Below are positions 45,501-57,470 of a stretch of DNA of 64,000 nucleotides, piece after piece. The translations under genes were made by a program, and so were the position numbers. The DNA is from Euwallacea fornicatus (taxonomy: Eukaryota; Arthropoda; Insecta; Coleoptera; Curculionidae), in NCBI RefSeq assembly GCF_040115645.1, contig NC_089568.1, positions 1,240,001-1,304,000 of the forward strand, written 5' to 3'. The first letter of the stretch is position 1; each line of letters starts with the position of its first letter. The notes beneath the pieces were generated by a model. The model searched no databases, was not told the DNA's origin, and worked only from the letters and a program-made list of their open reading frames with translations.

Positions 45501-47718
45501 ATGAGCAAGATCATTTATGTGAAGGCAACGATGAAGTGAAACTTGAAAAGGTTACAAGGAAGGATATAGACCTGAACATGTTCCTCTTTTCATCAAGACA
45601 CTAATCCCCCAAGGTGGCATTCCGCCGTTATACAACTAACCTTAACCTGGGGTTTAAGTCTGGAATCATACAGGGTTTGCCTTTGGAAACTAACATTATT
45701 TTGATTTTTACGACTTTTTCGACATTTGTAGAGCTTTACTAAGACTCAATTATCTACAAAACTATTTGATATAAATTGTTGAAATAAATTTTAAGTTATT
45801 GGAAAACTGACAAGCTTTTATAAACAATTCAAGAATCAAGCAAAATAGTTGACAGTGTTTTTGGAAAAAATTATTTCAAATTTAGAATTTTGAAGTTCAA
45901 AAAAGTAATTTTTTTCAAATAGCACTCTACAATTATGTTTGCACCATTAGGTTGATAGTAAAAAAAACAAATTCTACATGCATCATAAGTATCAAAAATT
46001 TATACGTTTCGAGTAAATGGAAGAAAACTCTATCTATTTACCCTATGGAAATCATATCAAGGCCCTTTACACGATCAAATTGCCTAATATTTATTTTGAT
46101 TGGTTGTTCTGTTTTTTTTTTTATAATATCCGGTTTTTTTCACAAAACGAAAATACAATCTTCAAAAAAATACTTTAAACTGGTATTTATCCATATACGT
46201 TTCGTTTACTCCCAAAGGCGAACCCTGCATAAATACACCCGAAATACAGGATTCCAGGAAGAATCTAACCTTATTAGGTTCCTGCGGAAATCTACCAATT
46301 TTTCAAAAATATTCCAAGTATTTCCATCTTACGATAATTAAGAAATTTAATGTTTATTTTAATCCTATTTATTTGGTTTAAGGGTCTGGCAATGCGGAGG
46401 AAGGATTGAAATTGCACCTTGCTCCCACGTAGGTCACATTTTTCGGAAATCTTCACCATACTCATTTCCAGGAGGTGAGAACAAAAATATTCAGAATTAA
46501 ATGGGTCATCGAAGAATACGAAAAGTTACCTTCAGTTTAACATTGTAACGGCCGAAACTGTTCATGTTCAGTAAAGAAAAGACCTAATTAATCTTCAATT
46601 TATATTTGAGTTGTTTGACTAATCCACTGCATTTCTTTTAGGTATAAACAAAACACTTTTCGCCAACCTAGCCCGAGTGGCTCTTGTTTGGATGGACGAA
46701 TTCGCCAACGTATTCTTCAAATTCAACGAACATGCGCGACTGATGAAAGACGCTCAAAATGTCTCCTCTAGATTGGAACTGAGAAAAAAACTTGAGTGCA
46801 AAAATTTTGAGTGGTATCTAGATAACGTCTGGCCAGAACATTTTTTCCCTAAAAACAATCGGTTCTTCGGTAGAATAAAGAATATGGAAAAGAATTTGTG
46901 TCTTTTGAAACCGGAGAGAAAAGGGCTTTCTAATCAACCAATGGGGTTGGCGAAAATTGATAGGTAATAACTGACACCTAACCTCACGTCAATTAGTATC
47001 TAAGATGTGGAAAAAACCTAAGTAAACACAAATATTTCCATAAATAATACTTTTTTGTTAAGAACTAGAAACATGTCGGGGGATTAAGTTTCGACACCAT
47101 TTGCACCAGCATAAGTTTAATATTTAACCTTGGCTTAACTTGCCAACTTTGACGGTCTTTATTTATTCGGATGTGTTACCATGAACATGGCGATGATGTT
47201 TCTTTATATGGTAATATTGGGGCAAACGTAGATATCCTAACGTGGGTTTGGGTTGAATCCTGATACACAGAGTCTCGGAAGTGGGACAAGAACGCACTAT
47301 TTAAGGAAATATTTACGAGTTTCCAGACAATTTTGACACCTCGTATATAATTTGTTATTAGGTGTTTAGGTGATGATTTTGCTGATGAAATGTTCGTAAT
47401 GACAAAAGACGGGTTTATAATGACCGATGATTCAATTTGCTTGGATGCACCAGAAAAGGAAGGTTTGGGTCCGATGAAGGCAAGAATAATGGCATGCAGC
47501 TCGTATTCTAGACAAAAATGGGAATATGATGAAAAGGTTTTAGTTATATTGATGTCAAGTGCTTATTTTTCATATTTTCATCGTAGACACAAGAATTGCG
47601 CCATTTAACAAACCAAAAATGTCTGGACGTCTATTCTGGCGTTGATGAGCTTATTATAAAAGACTGCAATAACGAAGGTACCCAGAAGTGGAAGTTAGAG
47701 CCAGTATCTTGGAAATAA
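42517..47718 (+). CDS. Polypeptide N-acetylgalactosaminyltransferase (GalNAc-T)
   Basis: Transfers GalNAc from UDP-GalNAc to Ser/Thr of secreted proteins in the Golgi, the first step of mucin-type O-glycosylation. Nine exons: 42517-42647, 42697-42978, 44589-44758, 44824-45139, 45200-45379, 46383-46474, 46642-46963, 47362-47536 and 47587-47718. They join in phase to exactly 600 codons (599 residues, usual family length). A short basic cytoplasmic end is followed by a membrane anchor at about 13-31, a stem, then the GT-A domain: VFHNEAWSTLLRTVWSVINR (157-176), metal-binding DAH 243-245 in FLDAHCEC, PTMAGGLFAI (323-332), WGGENLEMS (350-358), and CSHVGHIFRKS (373-383). The C-terminal ricin-type lectin domain (about 470-599) keeps CLD and QKW motifs (ICLDAPE, RQKWEYD, KCLDVYS, TQKWKLE). 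The start codon lies four bases after a CAG acceptor, so 5' UTR exons lie upstream; ATG 42499 is an alternative. Three donors are poor (GTTCAA, GTTTGA, GTTTTA). The exact paralogue (Pgant number) is not resolved. Confidence 0.95.
43034..44575 (-). mobile_element. DDE-transposon relic in GalNAc-T intron 2
   Basis: The left end (TA, then CAGGGTGGCTTTTAAAAC at 43034) is clear; the right end near 44560-44575 is degraded. The minus strand holds an insect Tc1/mariner-superfamily transposase in pieces: NRTMNCSIAERVKIVFICET at about 44420-44360, then a diverged RCPGAN region, CFSDKCIFYLNGILNKHNC near 43960 (normally FSDE), QYPQKLNVWTETLS near 43845, IDSNLNSEVCRDLLENVVKP near 43785, and SKSPDLTPLNLF near 43580. 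Stops and frameshifts separate them. It lies antisense to the host gene, and its degraded end reaches within about 15 bp of the exon 3 acceptor at 44588. Confidence 0.82.
43560..44547 (-). pseudogene. Transposase pseudogene in GalNAc-T intron 2
   Basis: Longest pieces: 108 codons at 44221-44547, 65 at 43819-44016 and 61 at 43655-43840, in different frames. The N-terminal piece begins MKNYADNRNVQKH and covers the amino-terminal region with the start of the helix-turn-helix. The first catalytic Asp survives (FSDK) but its neighbouring Glu is Lys. The second catalytic block is unrecognisable (STGWCTATFCF where FQQDGAPxHF is expected). No function is possible. Confidence 0.78.
45671..46227. mobile_element. 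MITE in GalNAc-T intron 5
   Basis: About 557 bp bounded by short inverted ends: CAGGGTTTGCCTTTGGAAAC at 45671 and, at the right, CCCAAAGGCGAACCCTG to 46227. The left end is preceded by TA. About 25 bp pair; the interior is AT-rich without transposase coding. It lies between exons 5 and 6. Confidence 0.7.
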
Positions 47719-47816
47719 GAAGAACGTAAATTTTATTATCCTATGGATAGGAAAGCAGATCGGTGTAAATAGGAACTTTTGCTATTTTAATATTGTATTT
47801 ATTATTTTTTTACTTA

Positions 47817-47822
47817 AATAAA
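47817..47822 (+). terminator. Poly(A) signal of the GalNAc-T gene
   Basis: AATAAA about 100 bases after the stop codon at 47716-47718, a normal 3' UTR length for an insect gene, followed by a T-rich and GT-containing stretch. Confidence 0.7.
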
Positions 47823-50800
47823 TGGCTTTTAAAAAGCAAAAATGTTTATTTCATTCGACTCCTTGTTCAGACACCCCTGTCCCAAACAGAAACAGGAAAT
47901 TAGAGGAACGTATCATTTTAGTTAATGAGTGGGATCCGTCTCAATACGAAGTACATGAAAAACCATTTGTTTGATGAGTCTCGGAAATTAATTTTTTCAC
48001 ATTTTACTTTTTAACAATTAATGCTCGGAGCAATAAAATTATGAAATAACATTTCCAGGTCCGTATTAAAAATAGTAAGTTGATTCTGATTATCGGGTTC
48101 CTAGGACTGACACGAAATTAGTGATAGTAAGGTCCTCGCGCAACCTTGTGACAGTGCTTCTTGATCATAAATGGTGTACCTTCTTGAGAATATTGAAGGT
48201 TTCAGTAATTACCACCTTTTCTCAAATGGCATTAATGATTTCGCAACATTGTACGGATTACATAACGAAATCTACAATAGGCAACATTTTTCTATTTCTA
48301 TATAACAATCTAATCGATTTTAATCGATCTTTTAAACCTTCCACAGACAGAATATTATATTAAAGGCAAACGTGGGTGTACATGGTTGTATCTACGCACT
48401 TATGTGTTGATGTACCTTGCGTATATTTCGTATCCGTACTAAACGCTCTGGGTAGTTAAAAATATGGTAATAAAACCACAATGAAACAAGAAAGAAAATC
48501 TTAATTGAAACTGAAATGATAAATGGATATGCAAAAGCCTTGTAACCGACTTCTTAGTGAACTAATTAATGCTGAAGAAACAGAATCTGATTCCGGCCGA
48601 GGAAACGCCTAGTGCGTGCATATGGCTACATTTATTTCAGGAAGAGTTGTTCTCTAATTCGAAACTTTCCTGAGTTGCCAGGAAATGTCTACACCCTCAA
48701 TCATTTGCATTTCGTGACCAAATATAGGAAATTTATTTTCTATCAGAAATAGTAAAAAAAAAATTGTTATTTAAATTTAGTTAAACTAAGAGTTGTAACA
48801 AAGCAGGCGCACTGGCCGTCAGTGACTTTACAATAAGTCTCTTCACAAATAAGTAATTATTTTATTCATTTTCTTCACAATTATGTGAAGTTAAAGCCAT
48901 TAAGCTTTAACTCGTATCTCAAGATTCAAACCTCATTTTTTGTGGCTATTTATACCGAGTCTCATTTTCTATCTATCTGGAATTGATGTGCAAACTTCTC
49001 CCTTAAAGCAAAACATTTCAGGTTTCATTAAGGAGAACTTTACAACTTCAGAATCCTTCTCTCAATGGCAGATATTGAATCAGGTGTACCTTCCTCGAAG
49101 GAAACTTTAAAACGCGTTAATTGTAAATTGTAGCTCCCACATACAACATTCTTTCAAAAACAATCGCGTGTAGCTATTCTGTTATAATTATTATTAATTT
49201 ATGCATTCCAGTTTGTAAATATCACAAGCTTAATTATATATTGCAATCCAATATTTGATTTAGTTCAAGAATATACATTTTGGGTTCCATTAGTCCTCAA
49301 ACAACTTTCCATGCAGCATTTCCTTATGAGTTATTCGCTCAGTTTGTGCAACTATCTGTTGAATTCAAATTTTCTGAGTAATGCACCTGCGTTTTCGTCT
49401 TGGAACGTGAGCTTTCATCATATGCAATATCCTTAAATCCCGGTAGATAAATTACGAAATGACCGAGCTTCGAAAAATGTCTACATCCTGGAAACCATGT
49501 ATCATGCTAAGCTCTCGCAATTCAATCGATATTTGCAATGATGAATGGCCGAACGCCCTGAGAATATGCGGCTATGCGGTAATTTAAATTGACCATAGGC
49601 CACTCGTGCTCTTTGATCTCTATCGTTTTCTTGGTGTGGTTTCAGAGCAAGAACAATTAGTGGTTGTTCACTATAGGGGCATATTTTTGAATTTGGTTGT
49701 GAAGGTCAGTAATAACAATGCGGTTTTGGGTATTGCTATATACTGAGTATCTATAGTCTATTTCAAAATGTTTGGCAGCGTACGAAACTAAGAAACGCGA
49801 TTTTATGTTAATAAGGCGAGCTGCCGATATTTACAAATTTAAGATCGTTATAAACAGGCAATTCCCTCAATTTAAGGTTGTATTTACCCTGAATCCTCGG
49901 GCCTCACCATCGGTAATAAGACCTCGACAATGGTAGGTGTGAGTGAGATGGAGTACTAGTGGCGGAGTTTAAAGCAGGGAAAAGTTTGAAATTTAATAAA
50001 AAAACTTTTTCTCTTCTTTTAGACCTATATGCCTATTGAAATAAAATGCGTGCGGTTTTCCTATTAAATTTTGTGCGTTTTCATCAAATTGTACCGTTTT
50101 TACTCTTGTGGATGTCTTTAGGATAGCTGCACTGACGTCCTCCCAGAGACCAGTACTGGGTGTCTCATTTTCGATGGCATTATTAAAAAATCTCATTTAG
50201 AAATGAAGATCATTCAAAACGGTTTATGCAATACTGTGCAATTTTTTTTGGGAAATAAATCATGTTGCAAACAGTTTTTTCGTAGGTCTCTTCGCTTCTG
50301 GAATGCAGAGTCATATCGAAATGATTGCACTTTGGGACCCTTTCTGTAACGTTTTTATTTAAAAGAACTTTGTAATTTTGTAAACAGGTTTTCTCATAGA
50401 TTTATCTGTGTAGAATTCAGTGGTAATATAAAATTTCTCATTCATCTAGCCATTTTTGAGATATATACCAAACTTACCTTTTTTAATGGAGCACCCTGTA
50501 TTTGTTTAATCTGTCGTGTTCTCCGTCTGAAGCGCTTGTCAGCAATAAATTATACTATGGGGAAGCATATAGAAATGCACGTAGTCCATAGTTGTACTGT
50601 ACTACCTAAACCTATAGTATACTTGTATACTGTACTGTGGGTTTTCTATTAATAAGAGGATATTCATGGTTCAATGGGGATGCGAATTTTCCGTTGGGTA
50701 ATCATTCCATCACAGATTTTTAAGAGGAAAACATGACGATTTAATCCAACTTACCGCCATCAAAAAGAAGACGGTTGTAAAAACACAGAATGTTAAAGTG

Positions 50801-53437
50801 AAGATCAAAAAATTGAAAAAAATTCATTAACTCGTTTGTAATGTCCCCATCTGAACAAAATGCCGAATGGGGGGTTTGTCTGGGCGAGAATCACAATTCG
50901 TTTAAATTTTCGATGCACATTGTAGAGGGCGCTGATGAATCCTCTTTAAAGGGTGCTTTTTTTGTCACCCGGTATAAAATTTGTTCACAATTCAATTTTT
51001 GTTTTGCTGCATGTTTTATGAAAAAAGAGTATTGCGGTTCAAGTCCCTACGGAAATTCGTTCTCGAGAAATTTGAAATTAAAATTTTGCTATATGTCTTG
51101 AAAAAAAAAACTTTAAAGTACATATTTATTCGTGCAGTTGGAACGAAAAAAAAATCAAAATATTTAATTAATCTTTATTTTGGATATATATTTTAATTCT
51201 TGTATTTTTTTGGCAATATCAATTTTTATCATTTATTTTTCTGTACTCAACTCATGTGTTGTCCCACTACATTTATTTGCGATTTTCGTAGTTCACATTC
51301 AATTGCCTGTGTAATGCACAATTGAATTCAATGTAGCTATTCTTATGGAGGTTTATCAAGTATCGGATCTGGTTCGTGATTATCAACCGTTGGAAACACG
51401 TGCAATCTTAGATCGGATTCAAACCATTATGATGAAACAACTGTTGCGACAAAGATCAATGCACGTGCTTCTCTAATTTGGTCTTTTTGCGTAGAAAATT
51501 TGCTTAAAGTGTGAATGCATGTCGTTGTCTCCTATGGCGGACACTTCTAAAATTGGGTTGAGCGAAATTACTGGGTGAAATGGGTCTGTGATTTAAGGAT
51601 TTCTGTTAAGCTTGTTGTATGATGATTACAAGATCATTTGACCGAATGGTATAACGGCGAATGAGGATCATTCGTTATTCTGAGAATCAATGAGTTTGAC
51701 AGGAATTCTTTAATTGGCGACAAATATGTCGATGAAAGCGGCTCTTGAAGCGAGACAGGATATTTGCGCAAAATTAAGAGGAAATTAAAAAACTAATTGT
51801 CTTCATTAACACAAGTCGAGTCTTGCATTAGGCCGTGTGAACTTTAAACAGGCACAAAACAATGAGCTTTATTTTCCTCTTACATTTTACTGAAAAATCT
51901 TGCCTCAGACGTAGTTGGAAGTCGCCAGCGGTGGCCGCCAACAAATCATCATTACTCTTTAATGGCCAAATACAGCAGCCGCAAGATTGAGTACTAAATC
52001 ATCATCTGGATCCATTTATAACAAAATTCCAAATACGAGAAGGAAAATTACCGCCCCAGTTGGTACTTTATAAATGAGCTGAGCTCGTGCCGCCTGGCCC
52101 AGTGAAAGTTCGTTCTATCACTTTTTTAGCGATTTATGCTTATGAATGGACTTTTACGATCTTTACTGCCCATTAGGCTGTTCGACGATCTAATCGAACT
52201 CCATAATGGCCAGCAAAATGGCGGATTATATAAGATGCGAGAAATGTTGTACATGAACGGACGGTTTCCGGTACAACCATTGATACAATTCTAGCACCTT
52301 AAAGCGGAATGCATAAAATGGAGAAGTCTAAATTTGGGCGTAAGGCCTGTAGGTGATTGCAAAAGGTTTGCGTTGAAATATCAATTGAATTTTATTGCCC
52401 GGCATGGTGTTCGGTATTTATGTAAAACTGACCATAGCTGCCATGGTGGCGATTTAAGGTCTGAAGCAAATGCCAACTGCTTGACCAAACTGATCAAAGA
52501 GGTTTATTTGTGCAGTTTAAGTGGAATTTATGTTCCTGAGTCAGTCATTCTTTTGGGAATGTTGCGTCGGCACCATAGAACTGAATGGAACACTACAAAA
52601 ACTCGCTGAGAGAGGATTTCCCTATCAACCAACTTTCAGGTCGTACCGAAGGTACTTTATGCCATACTGCTACACATATGAAAGGGGTGCAGATATATTA
52701 AGGAGAAAAATTACGTGCCAATTCAGGCAAAATGGCGAATGTCACTGTATCCTCTTTTGAGACCCTGATGATGTTCGAAAGGACGAAACTCAACTAATCA
52801 ATCACGCAATCTCGTGAGATCGCAAACATTTTTCGGGCTTTATTGCAATGAGGTTTCAATGTTGGTATCTTAGACCGTTTCCACAACCGAGAATACCTTT
52901 TGCTGTGGAAGATTTGGTCTATATAAAAAAAATATCGTGGTATTTTCATCATACGCATTAAAAAAAAACTTTATGCTTTTAAAGCTTGTCCGTGTCTGGT
53001 GAATTAGGCGAGACTAATTTGAAAGGCATCATTTTAAGTAGTCTAAACTAGAATTCATCATATTATAAAAGCCGACGTTGATTTCAGATGTGGTATTAAC
53101 TTTGGCACTGAAAGATAAATACCAATAAATTTACTTGACCCATTTATATTCGATGTCCGACGTAAAGTTGTCGCCGAATCGCCGCTGGGCAGCCGTTGAA
53201 GATAAACAAAATCTTTATTGTGCACGCATCATAATCGACACTTTACGCACGTTGCGACGTTCATGAAACAGTCTCTCATTTCAGTTTCGGCATCTCCAAA
53301 TACTTTGATCGATTCATAATATTTCTCAACACGTAGAAGCGTCCATTAGTTGTACCATTGCCACGCTTTCCTCGATGACAGTCTTGAAAACGTCCACGCT
53401 CCCAACTTGAGCGCGCTGTAAAACTTGTATTATAATA
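47823..53437. other. Intergenic, no gene recognised
   Basis: About 5.6 kb. A right-end-like GCACCCTG before TA at 50491-50500 marks the end of an element whose left end was not found. Open frames near 50841-51101 and 52334-52760 have no recognisable domain and overlap each other in different frames. Confidence 0.4.
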
Positions 53438-53977
53438 CAGGGCGTTATTTAAGCACGTGACCAAACATCAAGGAGCGATTTTTTTTTGAGCAATTCTTAG
53501 ATGAAAAGTTTATATAAGCACAGGTCTGGTAATGGTTCGTTTTCATTTTTTTTTATCGTTATATATTAAAAAAAAAAAACTTAAGTAACAAAAAACATGC
53601 AAATTAATATGACGTTGAGACTCGGTGATAGTTTTTAATGCAATAGAAATGAATCTTTTAACTGTTCGTCTCGTTTTGCTTGCAGCATGTACAGGGAAAA
53701 CGCCAGAAATTTATGAAAAGTCAGTTATGAAAAAACGCTTTATGAAAACTGCACTTAAACAAATGGTGCGCATTCTTTTAGTAAAGAATATTTAAAAAAT
53801 AACACACGCCAAACTTCAACAAAATATTATTCAGATTTTTACGAGAGGAAAAACGTTTGACACCCTGTATCTTGAACATGAAAAAATACTGAACCTATGC
53901 TTATATAAATTTTTCATCTTAGAATTACTCAAAGAACCACCCTTTGAAGTTGGGCCACGTATTTAAATAACACGCTG
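53438..53977. mobile_element. MITE with about 90-bp inverted ends
   Basis: 540 bp, flanked by TA on both sides. The left arm 53438-53525 starts CAGGGCGTTATTTAAGCACG; the right arm about 53890-53977 ends GTATTTAAATAACACGCTG. Arms pair over about 90 bp (for example TTAGATGAAAAGTTTATATA on the left against its near complement near 53900-53925). A further CACCCTG before TA at 53861-53869 sits just inside the right arm, so a second terminus is present on that side only. Confidence 0.8.
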
Positions 53978-53979
53978 TA

Positions 53980-56421
53980 TACCATTAGGTATCTCCGCAC
54001 AGCGAGGAGCGATATCCTCCTCGGGCTGGTCCTGAGAGCCTCAGAGAGCTCGCGCATGTATAACCGAATTCACCCAAGGGATTGAAAGTGTTTCAAGAAG
54101 AACTCGCTTTCATTTGTCCCCTTTCGGACGCACTAAACTGAGAGACATGGAATTTCATTTTTCTTCAAGTTCTTGCTCTCAATTTTCAGCTCATGCTCCC
54201 GACTCCCACAACCAGAAGGCTACAAAATCGTCCAGCTAAGAACCCCATTTACGGTGATTATTTTTAAAGTTGTGGGATGTGGCTCATTTACAGAACTAAA
54301 ATTAATCTTCAAGTACTCAAATAGAATTTTATTCAAATTCACCGAAGGCGCAATAATCCATGCAGTCACTTAAGAAAGGAATGCAACTCTTGCCTAACAT
54401 CGTTCAAATCTCCGGCCATAAACATAATGAAAATTAAATTAGAAAATAGGCGGGAGCTACCACCTAATTTAAGTTCAGAACGTGCAACATCCATCTTCCC
54501 TTTAATTCAATTTAAATTTTGAATACACACATGCATTATGCATTTGATCGTCATCCATATGTAACAATACGAATTTGAATAAATGGGCACGCGAGTTCTC
54601 ATTTGTTGAAGGTGGTTCTTCCACAAGAAAAATTTCAGTTCTAAAGCAGATTTTTCGGCAATACTGGTGGATTGCTGACGTGAAAGACAAAGACAGCCGA
54701 CTTCTGTTAAAAGCTACCAAGTAATTGCAAAGAACAATAAAATCTCTGCTATCTCAGACAGAAACAATATAATTCAAAGTTCTGCGTGGGTTTCTGAACC
54801 GTCTTACTGTAACAAGAAGACCTAGTCATGTCAGGCTAATTATTGTGTCCTCATCTTTATTATTCAAAGCGCATTTCCAAGGAATCAGTAGGCGACATCA
54901 TTACTTTCTAATGGAAGGTAGGAGACTCATCTTAATTGAGTTATCTTTTATTAATGCACTATTTACTTGCCACGATGCCCACCTGCGTTATGCATAACAT
55001 ATTAGTATTGCTGCTGTTTTTTCAGCCGTGTCATTACTTTGTTGTTAAGTAAGTCGAAGGTGCCATAAAGTGAATAACAGCTTCCCTCACAACTTAAACG
55101 AAAAAAACTTCTGCTTTATATAAACTTTATGCCATACTAAGGGCAGGTAGCGGTAATAACAGGCTGCCACCAATATGATCCTTCAAATAGAAAACGGTTA
55201 TTTTTCTAATGGATTAGTAAAGGCCTCAATTGACTCTGAATACTAAAATACTAATATTCAGCAAGATTGAAACGCTCTTCCAGCTTTTGTAACACTTGGT
55301 GTAATCGTGCAGATTTTAATTAGATTTCAATCCTTGAAATGCGTTACGCCCGTTATGGAAGCATGGTAATAACCGGCCTGATTTTTAAATCTTGTAAGGA
55401 TGACTAAATTTTTTTTCATCACTAGTTATAAACGCAATCATAAATAATATATTTATTTATAATGGATGAGTACAGGGTGTGGTTTTAAATTTCCTCGGTC
55501 CAAGGTGACACGGTTTGTTTATAATATGAAGGTTGTGATTAGACCTTAAGGATTTTTTCATACGGATACATCGGCGTAAGGTTATTTTATAACTACACGG
55601 TATAGGTAGAAATAGCAAATCCCGTTTAATTTCATTTAAAGTTGTGATGTTAGTGGTTTTTCGCAAGGCTTCGTCGGGTGGATACCACACACGTTCGCGG
55701 ATTAGGAAAAAACGCAAATTGGGTGGCATACTCATTTTACAAGTAATGGATCGAATTCACGTAGCGAGTGAGATTTTTATATGAATCCTTATTAGAATGT
55801 CCAGTATTATACCCGAAATTGTTTCGGGGTGGTCCGATCCCGCCTCCCTAAAGTGAGGATATAAAGTTTCATATCTGGTTAGGCGAGCTTTCGCACACAT
55901 TACAGCCAACATTTTAAAGGCGCTAAAATTGGTAATTTCACATCGATTATAAAATTATTAATAAAAATCAATAAGTTTTAGATGAACCGCCGTTAGGAAC
56001 GTTACAAATGTCACTCAGCCTTTCATCCAAAAACGAAATGGGAACTTGAAATTTTTGAAATACACGAAAAATGCACGTTTTCGTTTCATATCTAGCTGTA
56101 ATTTAAGTGAGAAATAACTCCAACTGCTCTTAAGCAAGACCCCCTGGACTCTTCATTATGACGCTTAGTTTAAAATTTTAATAAGTTTGAACCTCTCTAC
56201 ACCTGAGACGTCCGGTGTTGAGTCTAGATTCTCGAGTACCAGAGATGCACGATGCTTTATAAAGTAGGAATTTTCTAAAAACCTGTTCAGCTGCATTATT
56301 TTGATTTTTATGTTTTAGAAAGTAAGTAGCTCTTGTGTGAATGAAACTTCGACTAGTTCTGGGATACCGTTTTCAGAGGCCCGAGAGAATACAAGATTAG
56401 CCAGATAATTTTTTTGGTATA
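53980..56421. other. Intergenic, no gene recognised
   Basis: At 55471 TA is followed by CAGGGTGTGGTTTTAAATT, a left-end-like sequence without a found partner. The 92-codon minus frame at 55457-55735 starts exactly in that terminus and is unrecognised. No supported gene. Confidence 0.4.
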
Positions 56422-57470
56422 CAGGGCGTCCGGAAATAACGCTCAAATATTTGGGAAGGCGATTCCAGGGATTAAAATAATAAAAAAAAGTTCTTCTAGA
56501 CTTACCCCAAAAATTGCTTCTTAAAGAGGTTAGAACCCCTAAATGGGAAACTCCGAAGATGATTTTTGCAAAATTTTCGAAACGGTTTGGGCCGAAATGA
56601 TGAAATTCGGTATGTCAGAATAAGTTGGAGTCGAAAATTTTATTCATTAAAATGACAATTTTAGTCAGGAGCGTCACGTGCATTGAGTTTCCTGCATAAA
56701 TGTTGCCCTAACTTTTTTGTTATTGATATTTCTTGATTTTCTAAATCAATTTTCTGAATCGCATATATTTTAAAGTAGAAAAAGGAACCGTTTCATCGCG
56801 TTAGGATAGAATGTTTTTCAGAAAAATGGGGTTTTGTGAACCGAGGCGATGGCCATTGAAATGCATCTTAATTATACTATAGTAGTCCTCTTTGTAATAG
56901 AAATATTTTTTCATTAGCCACCCTCACATGACTAGTTTTGTTAAGAATTCATTACTTATTCATAACAATCGCGGAAAAAGGCCTCCGTCCGTCTCATTGG
57001 ATCCTCAAATTCTTTTCTTCACAGATTTCGATATCCATATAATCGTGCATGGATTTATAAAGATTTTTTTTTATTTATTTAGGTGAAGTATGAGAACCCT
57101 TTTTACTTGAAAATATTGGCGATTCAGTAATTTAATTTTCAAAATTAAGAGATGTTTCAGTCAAAAAAGTTAGGGCAACATTTCCGTAGGAGATCCCTTA
57201 TCTGTAACGTCCCTGCCCAAAATCTGCAATTATTACTACAAAAAAAAGTTTTTCCATTTTAATTTGTTAAAGTATACCGGAATTCATAATTGATAGCCCA
57301 AACCGTTTCGAAAATACTGCGAGAAACTCGCCTTCAGAGTTACCTCTTAAGGGGTTTTAAGCCTTTTAAGAAGCAATTCTTAAGGTATGATCGTAAGAAT
57401 TTTATTTTTAATTTTTATCTCCACAAACGTCTCTGAAAATATTTCAACGTTGTTTCCAGAAACGGGGTTT
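56422..57470. mobile_element. 1.05-kb foldback-type inverted-repeat element
   Basis: The left end (TA, then CAGGGCGTCCGGAAATAACG at 56422) and the right end (CGTTGTTTCCAGAAACGGGG, to about 57470) pair. The inverted match can be followed for more than 300 bp: AAACGGTTTGGGC at 56580 with its complement near 57300, and TGTTGCCCTAACTTTTTTG at 56700 with its complement near 57165. The remaining centre is about 400 bp without coding motifs. The right terminus has lost the canonical CCCTG. Confidence 0.82.

Noticed and set aside
52334..52760. Overlapping 91- and 79-codon plus-strand frames
   Set aside because: Different frames over the same bases, with no recognised domain in either.
55457..55735. 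92-codon minus-strand frame ending in a transposon-type terminus
   Set aside because: Looks like element sequence rather than a gene, and the other end of the element was not found.
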